21,124 nucleotides of DNA from the IMG/VR virus record IMGVR_UViG_3300033886_000117, positions 1 through 21,124 of that record; one strand, 5' to 3'. Below the pieces are notes generated by a model, which saw only the letters and a program-made list of their open reading frames with translations, was not told where the DNA came from and searched no databases. Below, one piece after another: positions 7,006 through 13,019 of this stretch; the first letter of the stretch is position 1, and the number at the start of each line of letters is the position of its first letter. The translations under genes were made by a program, and so were the position numbers. This stretch comes from a virus.

Positions 7006-8342
7006 GCAGGTTTTCCTTTCTTGGCCGAAGCGGCAGGTTCTCCAGGCGTCGGTCGCGGCAGGACCAAGTCCAAGGCTTTGCTCAGTTTATCCACGAACCA
7101 ATCATCGATGGTCGAAGGAGTTTTGGCTGCCCATCGCTGAAGCAGTTTTTCCACCTCCAGCGGATCACCGGTTCGGGTGCGATTTCGTATATCACGCCAA
7201 ATAAGGAAAGCGGCTACAAGCAACACGATGACAATCGGCACCCCCCAACCGATAGGCAGTAGACCAAGGACGTATTCTTTTATCTGCCCCATGAGGGATT
7301 GCCCCAGTTCTTGGGCTTGACGTTTCGCTTCCACAGCCAGTCCGATGGCGTTTTCGGCTTTAGCCACCGCCGAACCGTTATGGCTTTTCAGATCGGCTAC
7401 CACTCCGTCTAGCTGGCTTACTTTGGCTTCGAGGGCCGCAAGCTTGGACTCGACCCCAGCCAAACGCTGTAAGACTTCCAGGAAGGCGGGGTGCGCTGGC
7501 GGCGATCCGGCGGGTGGTTGGGGTGCTGGGACGGGCGCCGGTTGCGAAGAAGCCGGTGGCGGTAGAACAGGTGCGTTGGGCATCGGTTGTGCTGGCAAGA
7601 CCTGCCCATGCTGGCGGGCATCCTTACGGTCTTCCAGCCAAGCGTTCCAGGGAAAGACGTATCGCTTCGATTCAAAGAAGTTCACCAGTTGCGGCAGGCT
7701 CGTGCAAAGGGTTTCACGACCATCCGTGCCCCAGATGACACCCACAATGCCTTCGTTAGTCCACACCGGTCCGCCGCTATCGCCACCACGTGCTGGTCCG
7801 GTGATCACCCAATCCCCGGTGCTCGTTTGCCGGACCAAACGCCCGGCCCGGTGTTGCCAACCTTGCCTCCCATCAAACCCACCGTACCAGACCACAGCGT
7901 GCATGGCCGGCAATTCCGACGCCACAAAAGCCAGTTGGGGGGCACGACCTTGAACGACCACGATAGCCGCATCCGCTTCGTAACAAATAACCGCTGTATA
8001 TCCAGACAGCCGGGTTCCATCCGGAAAGATTGCGACGACCGGTGTGTTCACCCGCTCCACGACATGTCGGGCGGTTAAGATCGCCGACTGCTGGCCATTG
8101 CTGGAAATGGCCGTGCCGGTCCCGACCGATTTCATCTGGCCTGCGCCAACTTCCAAGCGGCAGACCGCCAAGCTCGGCGGTGTGGTTTCAATACCCTTAG
8201 GCGGTGCTGGCCGATCCGACGGCGTCGGCTGGTAGTGGGGTGGACGGCAAAATCCGCTGTCACACTGGGCCAAGATGGGGCGCTGTAGCCCCACAGCCAA
8301 CAGCACACAAAAGCCTACGAGCACGTAGCTGAGCGGTCGCAT
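7002..8342 (-). CDS. Exported, membrane-anchored trypsin-like serine protease
   Basis: A 446-aa protein with a perfect AAGGAGG 8 nt before the ATG at 8342. Residues 1-25 are a signal peptide (hydrophobic core YVLVGFCVLLAVGL, probable cleavage near LA-Q). The catalytic domain (about 50-240) shows the full trypsin triad: His93 in TARHVV, Asp124 in EADAAIV and Ser189 in GGDSGGP. A Pro/Ala-rich hinge (240-290) and a coiled coil (about 285-350) follow, then a transmembrane helix at about 366-382 and a cytosolic tail. The protease domain would face the periplasm. It lies inside the virion operon, between the capsid and head-tail genes, which is unusual. Possible jobs are host-envelope processing, lysis, superinfection exclusion, or virion processing. 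Confidence 0.85.
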   Translation of the reverse strand: MRPLSYVLVGFCVLLAVGLQRPILAQCDSGFCRPPHYQPTPSDRPAPPKGIETTPPSLAVCRLEVGAGQMKSVGTGTAISSNGQQSAILTARHVVERVNTPVVAIFPDGTRLSGYTAVICYEADAAIVVVQGRAPQLAFVASELPAMHAVVWYGGFDGRQGWQHRAGRLVRQTSTGDWVITGPARGGDSGGPVWTNEGIVGVIWGTDGRETLCTSLPQLVNFFESKRYVFPWNAWLEDRKDARQHGQVLPAQPMPNAPVLPPPASSQPAPVPAPQPPAGSPPAHPAFLEVLQRLAGVESKLAALEAKVSQLDGVVADLKSHNGSAVAKAENAIGLAVEAKRQAQELGQSLMGQIKEYVLGLLPIGWGVPIVIVLLVAAFLIWRDIRNRTRTGDPLEVEKLLQRWAAKTPSTIDDWFVDKLSKALDLVLPRPTPGEPAASAKKGKPA

Positions 8343-8539
8343 TGTACGTCCCTCCTTGGACCTGGGATTTCGGTTTTACTCTTCTCTGCCAGCCTAGCCG
8401 CAAGCGGTGCCAGGCATGCCAGGATGTCGGTAGCCGCCCGGATCAGTGCGGCGGCTTCCGGCAAGCCAAGCCGCTCGTCTTCCAGGGCATCAAGGACCGC
8501 CTGGCGGAGTTTTTCAGCCTGGCTGAGCAGTTCCATCAT
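8315..8539 (-). CDS. Small helical protein, unknown function
   Basis: A 74-aa protein beginning 3 nt after the major capsid stop, with two successive ATGs at 8539 and 8536 and no clear Shine-Dalgarno. Its end overlaps the protease gene by 28 nt. Most of it is helical (LLSQAEKLRQAVLDALEDE, LPEAAALIRAATDILACLAPL) with a mildly hydrophobic second helix. The tight packing and coding-like composition make it likely to be real. I do not recognise it. Confidence 0.55.
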   Translation of the reverse strand: MMELLSQAEKLRQAVLDALEDERLGLPEAAALIRAATDILACLAPLAARLAEKSKTEIPGPRRDVQCDRSATCS

Positions 8540-8542
8540 GCA

Positions 8543-9748
8543 TCAGGACGGCATCTGTCGGCTCCAAAGCCGCGGTTCGACCACCACGGGAGTGCCCCGC
8601 TCGCTGGCCTTGAAGGCAGCCACCACGTCGTGGCTAAAGGCCAAGGCGCCGCTTCGGTCTTCTTCGACCTGTAGGTCCCAGTTCCGGTAATACCTGAAGC
8701 CCCGCACCAGATCGCCGTAGAACCAGATGCCTGCGGCCGTAGCAGCCGGTTGCCCCGACGCCACCAGGCGGCTATAGACCAAGGGGCTAACCACGACCTG
8801 CAGGTTCATGCCGGCCAAGGGGTTGCCGGCCACGACCACGTTGCTCGATCCGCTTCGGGTCTCCGTGGCCGAGACGATCCGGTTGGCCGTGGAGCGCAGT
8901 TGTGGCGGGACGAGAATCACCCGCTGCGTCAAGATGGGCGGCTGCCCCGTGCCTGGCATCTGGATACCCAGGAACAGGTCTTCGGCCGCATCGACATCGG
9001 TCCAGTCGGCCAGGGCGTTGACCTGCTGATTCACGTAGCGGCTGCCTGGGGTCGAGTAGAACAGGTTGTAACTGCCTTCGGCCGAATCGCCCACGCGTTT
9101 TTCCACGACACAACCGCTCACAGCGCCGACGATGTAATCGACCAGAGCCGTCTCTTTTTCTAGTCCGATCCGCTCGCCAATGCGGCGGGCTTGGTCCAGA
9201 ATCTGGCCGGTCTCATCTTGCAGGATGGCCTCTTTGGTGATCCGGACAATGGCCCCGCGTTTGACGGTCTCCGGCGTCTTGACGTACTCGTCGTACATGC
9301 CAAGAGCCGGGTATTCCTGGCCTTCGGCGACCTGGAGCGTCTTGCCGTCGGCAAGCGGCAGGCTTACGCCGGTCAGCCGGGCCTGTCGGGCGCGGCCGTC
9401 GATGGCCGGCACCAGACGGCTGAGCGTAAACTCAGGCAATTGGTAGCCTTCCAGCACCGCGGCGTTGAGAATCTGCCCTGTGATCGTAGCGAAGGCCGAT
9501 GTAGTCAGCGCGCCGTCGGCTTCTAGCAAGTGGGTGCCGCGGCAATAGGCTTCCAGGCCGGCCAGGCCGATCGGCTCACCCTGCCGGTCGGTGATGAAGT
9601 AGGCGGCAAGATCACGCAGGGAAAAGTCTTCCGGACGTAATCCGCCCGGCTTGCCTGTACGCCCACGCTCCAGCGCTTCGTGCAAATCCTGGAGCGTGGT
9701 CTTGGGGTCCGCACAAAACTGTCGGAAAATCTCTTGGGCTTTGACCAT
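8543..9748 (-). CDS. Major capsid protein (HK97 fold)
   Basis: A 401-aa protein with AAGGAGG 6 nt before the ATG at 9748. The N-terminal 50-60 residues are helical and charged, like a delta region. The rest has HK97-fold traits: a spine-helix-like segment with RGAIVRITKEAILQDETGQI and ARRIGERIGLEKETALVDYI, then VILVPPQLRSTANRIV in the A-domain and a C-terminal FRYYRNWDLQVEEDRSGALA, FSHDVVAAFKASERG. This resembles Mu T-type and related capsid proteins. It sits downstream of the protease-scaffold and decoration genes, the expected order. No cleavage site is obvious by eye. Confidence 0.88.
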   Translation of the reverse strand: MVKAQEIFRQFCADPKTTLQDLHEALERGRTGKPGGLRPEDFSLRDLAAYFITDRQGEPIGLAGLEAYCRGTHLLEADGALTTSAFATITGQILNAAVLEGYQLPEFTLSRLVPAIDGRARQARLTGVSLPLADGKTLQVAEGQEYPALGMYDEYVKTPETVKRGAIVRITKEAILQDETGQILDQARRIGERIGLEKETALVDYIVGAVSGCVVEKRVGDSAEGSYNLFYSTPGSRYVNQQVNALADWTDVDAAEDLFLGIQMPGTGQPPILTQRVILVPPQLRSTANRIVSATETRSGSSNVVVAGNPLAGMNLQVVVSPLVYSRLVASGQPAATAAGIWFYGDLVRGFRYYRNWDLQVEEDRSGALAFSHDVVAAFKASERGTPVVVEPRLWSRQMPS

Positions 9749-9800
9749 TGTGTACCTCCTTGTACTCCTGGTAACCCTGGGAAAACTGCCTTAGCCGCCG

Positions 9801-10439
9801 TTAAGCACCGGCGGAAACTTTGACGGTTCCATTGTCATTCCACAGTGCGCCGGCCACGCCGGGATTGGTCGTCGGCAGCGAAGCGAGGATGTTGTTGCCA
9901 CTGCGCGACAGACTCCGACTGCCGAAGATAATGGCGGCCCCGTCGGCTAAGTTCAACGTGCCGACAGCCGACGCGTGCAGTCCCAAGTGCGAGAGCCGGC
10001 TCAGGATGCGGCAATACACGGCCGTCTCGGAGGTGCTCTTCGACGCTACGGCCACACCGATCCCCTCGGCCGTGGAACTGGCTGCGGAGACGGTCTGATT
10101 GGCCATCGCCGTGCCGTTGCCGCCAGCAAGGACTTGGCCCACTTCCATGCCGGTGCCGTCGCCGCTAGGAGCAGCAAAAAGAAAATCCCCTTCCGTGGCG
10201 ACCAGCACTTGGCCAGTCCGGCCGGCTTCTTTGGCCGACAAAGCAACCCCCACAAACGCCGTGGCCAGGTTGGTCTTCTTTTCGGTGTAGTTGGCCCCGC
10301 TAACCACGGAGGCCGGGCGCACCGCATCGTGGGTCGCATCCCACCAGACCAGGTCGCCGATCTCCACCGCATCGGCCGCATAGGCCGGCAGGCTTACGGC
10401 CCGCACATCCCCACGCACAAACCGAAATTGATTCGCCAT
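9801..10439 (-). CDS. Capsid decoration / head protein (DUF2190-like)
   Basis: A 212-aa protein with AAAGGAG before the ATG at 10439. The sequence is beta-rich and small-residue-rich: DAVEIGDLVWWDATHDAVRP, TAFVGVALSAKEAG, VLVATEGDFLFAAP. It ends with a second module, TLNLADGAAIIFGSRSLS and LPTTNPGVAGALWNDNG, a motif seen in phage head proteins. The first part fits the DUF2190/decoration family that coats expanded capsids. The order scaffold, decoration, major capsid fits this role. Confidence 0.75.
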   Translation of the reverse strand: MANQFRFVRGDVRAVSLPAYAADAVEIGDLVWWDATHDAVRPASVVSGANYTEKKTNLATAFVGVALSAKEAGRTGQVLVATEGDFLFAAPSGDGTGMEVGQVLAGGNGTAMANQTVSAASSTAEGIGVAVASKSTSETAVYCRILSRLSHLGLHASAVGTLNLADGAAIIFGSRSLSRSGNNILASLPTTNPGVAGALWNDNGTVKVSAGA

Positions 10440-10471
10440 CGTTCAAACTCCTTTGGGAAACTAAGGATCCG

Positions 10472-10840
10472 TCATTTCCACATTCGTACCCGGTCTTCAA
10501 AGCTTCCGGGCAAACCGCCCAGCGGACGGCTCGACAGGACCGTGCTGGGCCGGATGAGCCGGCGCAGGTCTTCCAGCATTGCCTTGCGCCGAGCGTCGTC
10601 GGCCTGCTGCAGGGCTTCCAGCAGGCTCTGGGGCACATCCTGTGGACTCAGCCCCGCCTGCTGCAGCTCCTGAGCGAGCTGCTCTTTACGCCGCAGCGCG
10701 TCCAGCTCCGCGGCCAGCCTGTCGCGCTCTTCTTTGAGCCTGATCCGTTCGGCCTGCGCTTCCCCGGCCGCCTGAATCTGAGCGACCAGATCCGGCCGGG
10801 CCTGCTTGAGTTGTTCCAGCGTCAGATTCTCCAGGTCCAT
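10472..10840 (-). CDS. Internal-start scaffold protein (nested, same frame)
   Basis: Inside the protease-scaffold gene, a perfect AAGGAGG lies 5 nt before an in-frame ATG at 10840. It would give a 122-aa protein beginning MDLENLTLEQLKQARPDLVA. This protein is almost all coiled coil (KEERDRLAAELDALRRKEQL) with a short basic C-terminus ending RVRMWK, the usual shape of a scaffold with a capsid-binding tail. Nested scaffold translation from a protease-scaffold gene is well known (lambda Nu3, Mu Z). The start strength here equals that of the capsid gene, as needed to make many scaffold copies per protease. Confidence 0.72.
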   Translation of the reverse strand: MDLENLTLEQLKQARPDLVAQIQAAGEAQAERIRLKEERDRLAAELDALRRKEQLAQELQQAGLSPQDVPQSLLEALQQADDARRKAMLEDLRRLIRPSTVLSSRPLGGLPGSFEDRVRMWK

Positions 10841-12028
10841 AACACCCTCCTTGGTTCCAGTAACGTCCGAAACATCCAGTCCGAATTTCCGTGCAGCATC
10901 CAAGGCACGCTGTCGGGCCAAGGCCAGATGCTCCTTGGCCAGTTTCCGATTGGCGGCAATCCGCTCCAGACTCCGCCGCACCGCCTGCGGCGTGTGGATC
11001 GGGAAATACCGCTTATGAAGCGGCCAGGTGCGGTTGCCAATTTTCACCCCACCCGGAAGCACCAAGGCAAAGGCCTCATCCGGCAGCCGATCTACGTCTT
11101 CCCCATCTTCCGGCGGCTCCTCGGCAGGCTCCGTCGGGTTGCTGTCCGGGGCGGCCGCTGGCTCTACGTTCGCATCCGCTGCTGGTTCGGCCACTGCCCC
11201 GGTCGAGCGATCCTCGTACAGGCTCCGCGTGGTAGCCGGCTCGGCCACCAGATCCACACTGCGCACCTGCTGGATCGACTCGACGATCAGCCGACCGCCT
11301 TCCATGCGGGTGCGTCCTTGGGCGTCGTGCGAAAGACCGACGTTTTCCGGACAGTTCTCCGCATCCCAAAGCAACTGCTCGGCCAGCGGATGCTTCGGGT
11401 TAACGAGCAGATCGCCGTACAGCCCGTTGGCTTCCATCCGCACGTTCAAGAGCCTGCCGATCCGGTCCCGGTAGCTGCGGCGTCCTGCGTCCTGATGATC
11501 CACGTTGACCGGCCGGCCTTCATACAGATGCTTGGCCTCTAGCAGCGCTTGGGGCAGGTAGCGCCGGCCGTTTTGGCTTTCTAGGCCCAGCACCTTGACG
11601 CCCAGGATCATGCTGCGCTGCCGGTCCACGCGAAGCGTCAGTCCCCTGTTGGTCGTGTATTCCAAAAGCCGCTGGGCGCCGTCCTGGCTGGCGTCCTTGC
11701 CCCCAGCGGCCGGAGCAGGCTGGGATTCCCGGATGACGGCGGGCATCTCCTCGGGGTCCGCGTCCGGATGCACCTTCTTCCACGCCCGGCGTATCCGCTC
11801 TTTAACGGCAGGCAGGTCTTCCGGCGGAATCTGGACCCGGTTGCCCCGGAAACCGCCGGGTCCCAGGGCGGCAATGGCCATGCCGACTTGCCGGGCTGTT
11901 TCCTGCTTTTCCGGGTCTTCCCACAGACGCAGTTTCCAGGTGCTGGGCCGTTCCGGGTCCGGCACATAGGCGTAGGCCTCGGCCGGAAACTGCATCCCGT
12001 TTTCCGTTTTGGTCGGTCGATCGGCCAT
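10472..12028 (-). CDS. Prohead protease-scaffold fusion
   Basis: A 518-aa protein. I choose the ATG at 12028 (MADRPTKTEN) because CGGAGGG lies just upstream; an in-frame ATG at 12079 has no ribosome site. Residues 1-100 contain STWKLRLWEDP and a helical segment typical of phage protease N-termini. Residues about 120-275 are the protease-like domain, with His178 in GRPVNVDH and Ser233 in NVGLSHDA as candidate catalytic residues, then RSVDLVAEPA. Residues about 280-395 are a Pro/Glu/Ala linker plus a helical segment. Residues 397-518 are coiled-coil scaffold. The enzyme would mature the procapsid by cleaving scaffold. The arrangement parallels Mu I/Z and lambda C/Nu3. Confidence 0.83.
   Translation of the reverse strand: MADRPTKTENGMQFPAEAYAYVPDPERPSTWKLRLWEDPEKQETARQVGMAIAALGPGGFRGNRVQIPPEDLPAVKERIRRAWKKVHPDADPEEMPAVIRESQPAPAAGGKDASQDGAQRLLEYTTNRGLTLRVDRQRSMILGVKVLGLESQNGRRYLPQALLEAKHLYEGRPVNVDHQDAGRRSYRDRIGRLLNVRMEANGLYGDLLVNPKHPLAEQLLWDAENCPENVGLSHDAQGRTRMEGGRLIVESIQQVRSVDLVAEPATTRSLYEDRSTGAVAEPAADANVEPAAAPDSNPTEPAEEPPEDGEDVDRLPDEAFALVLPGGVKIGNRTWPLHKRYFPIHTPQAVRRSLERIAANRKLAKEHLALARQRALDAARKFGLDVSDVTGTKEGVMDLENLTLEQLKQARPDLVAQIQAAGEAQAERIRLKEERDRLAAELDALRRKEQLAQELQQAGLSPQDVPQSLLEALQQADDARRKAMLEDLRRLIRPSTVLSSRPLGGLPGSFEDRVRMWK
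10846..10852 (-). promoter_or_regulatory. Shine-Dalgarno for internal scaffold start
   Basis: AAGGAGG followed by 5 nt (GTGTT) and ATG, in the middle of the protease-scaffold frame. It encodes the TKEGV residues that lead into the Met. Confidence 0.75.
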
Positions 12029-12122
12029 CCGTAGCCCTCCGGTGGGGCCGAAGTTTTTCTCTGCACTGGTCCGAAGCATGGGGGGGCGTGCTTGTCAGGC
12101 CCGCCGCTCCCACAAAAAGGGG

Positions 12123-12152
12123 ATTTTATCCGAACTTGTCTGAACTTGTCCG
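12123..12152 (-). promoter_or_regulatory. Possible promoter for the head/tail gene block
   Basis: On the minus strand CGGACA (4 of 6 to TTGACA) is separated by 18 nt from TAAAAT (5 of 6 to TATAAT). Transcription would start about 85-90 nt before the protease-scaffold ATG. It lies just downstream of a strong terminator, where a new promoter is needed. The -35 overlaps three tandem 10-bp repeats. Confidence 0.4.
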
Positions 12153-12154
12153 AA
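12125..12154. repeat. Three tandem 10-bp repeats in promoter region
   Basis: On the plus strand the units read TTTATCCGAA, CTTGTCTGAA and CTTGTCCGAA, end to end. A 10-bp period places each unit on the same face of the helix. Position over the putative -35 suggests an operator or activator site. The CTTGTCC core resembles the iterons at 19471-19561. Confidence 0.65.
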
Positions 12155-12198
12155 GTTATGGGATTTTTGACGCCTTCGGTTGGCAAAATCAGGCCAAT

Positions 12199-12251
12199 AA
12201 AAAAGGGCCAGACGCGATCCCGGCTCGTTGAGCCGAGACGGCGCCTGGCCC
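12199..12251 (-). terminator. Rho-independent terminator of the packaging operon
   Basis: On the minus strand an 11-bp outer stem (GGGCCAGGCGC with GCGTCTGGCCC, one G-U) encloses a perfect 6-bp inner hairpin (CGGCTC, AAC loop, GAGCCG). Six T residues follow. It would stop transcription from the terminase-portal-MuF block before the head genes. Confidence 0.9.
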
Positions 12252-12397
12252 CAGCTATTCTGGTAGCCTGAGGTGCCTTCTATAGTAATTTCGTAGCGCG
12301 TTGCCCCGGAAGCGTCAAGGGGGCAAAAGAAAAATTTTTCCCGTCGCTACCCGTTTCCCCTGGCCTAGGAACATCGGCAATCAGCCCCATGGGCCGG

Positions 12398-12670
12398 TTA
12401 GGCCTTATCTCGGCCTTCTAAGCGGCGGTGGATCAGCCGCACCGTGCCGCCTTCCCAGGTGATCTCAATGCCCACAGTACCCCAGAACTTGGCCCGTTCG
12501 GCTTCGTCAAACAGTTGATCCAGGCGTTGGTGAGCAAGAAGCCGCATCCTGGCGTTATGATCCTGGGGGACAGCCTGGGCAGGCTGCACCACTGCCCCAG
12601 GAGTCTCGCCAGGAACTCGCTTCGCCATGGAACTGGCCCCATCCCTAGGCCGTGATCTGTGCTCTTCCAT
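12398..12670 (-). CDS. Small protein, unknown function (end of packaging operon)
   Basis: A 90-aa protein starting 16 nt after the previous gene. GGGGA lies before the ATG at 12670; an in-frame ATG at 12628 (MAKRVPGETPG) is an alternative. The N-terminus is Pro-rich and looks disordered. The C-terminal half is helix (LLAHQRLDQLFDEAERAKFW) followed by a two-strand beta unit (TVGIEITWEGGTVRLIHRRL). It is the last gene before the terminator. I do not recognise it. Its position after a MuF-zincin fusion makes it a second candidate for an immunity or accessory protein. Confidence 0.55.
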   Translation of the reverse strand: MEEHRSRPRDGASSMAKRVPGETPGAVVQPAQAVPQDHNARMRLLAHQRLDQLFDEAERAKFWGTVGIEITWEGGTVRLIHRRLEGRDKA

Positions 12671-12686
12671 AAAGTCTTTCCCCTGA

Positions 12687-13013
12687 TTACGCTAACGCAT
12701 CGTCTTTAGGTAGCGGTGGGTATCGCTGCAGGTACTCTTCTACGTTGAACAGCTTTTCTCGCACAATCTTGGCCCCAATGCGCTGAGCGACTACCCGCCC
12801 CACGGTCGTTGCCCAGTCCGGGAACCCTGTGGTGCTGGATACGCACTGGCCTTCCTCAAAGGCCCTCATGGTTTCTAGGTCCAGCGCCGCTTTGACGCCG
12901 GGGTCAGGGCAAATCCAGTAGGAATACCTGTCCACAAAAGGTACTGGATTCTGCAAAATGGCCCTATAACCCCACAGTTCCACCTCAATTTCACTCAAGG
13001 GTTCGTAATTCAT
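12687..13013 (-). CDS. Small protein, candidate immunity partner of the MuF-zincin protein
   Basis: A 108-aa acidic protein starting 6 nt after the stop of the MuF-zincin gene, with AAGGTGAG before the ATG at 13013. It shows EVELWGYRAILQNPVPFVDR, ICPDPGVKAALDLETM and a C-terminal helix (KLFNVEEYLQRYPPLP). A sampled line of its DNA is 48% GC, like the end of the MuF gene and unlike the 73% of the MuF core. Shared composition and tight linkage suggest the two were acquired together. No family is recognised; immunity function is inferred from context only. Confidence 0.6.
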   Translation of the reverse strand: MNYEPLSEIEVELWGYRAILQNPVPFVDRYSYWICPDPGVKAALDLETMRAFEEGQCVSSTTGFPDWATTVGRVVAQRIGAKIVREKLFNVEEYLQRYPPLPKDDALA

Positions 13014-13019
13014 CGGATC

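Larger units (their letters stand above)
12029..12397. other. Intergenic regulatory gap
   Basis: The longest stretch without a gene (369 bases). It holds, in transcript order, an AT-rich segment, the terminator at 12199-12251, the 10-bp repeats with a possible promoter, and a leader of about 85 nt. A plus-strand TTGCCCC/GGGGCAA inverted repeat at about 12301-12326 precedes an A/T-rich run. I see no coding potential in it. Confidence 0.7.

Noticed and set aside
9975-10673. Plus-strand open frame of 232 codons
   Set aside because: It is antisense to the decoration protein and scaffold genes, and rich in Arg/His/Pro as expected for a shadow frame.
11638-12186. Alternative minus-strand frame overlapping the protease-scaffold gene
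   Set aside because: It is an out-of-frame shadow rich in Arg/Pro/Cys. The protease frame has the ribosome site and the family motifs.
12290-12318. TTGACG with 17-nt spacing to TACGAA on the minus strand
   Set aside because: The -10 match is poor and the strong terminator would stop transcription within about 100 nt, so a useful promoter is unlikely.
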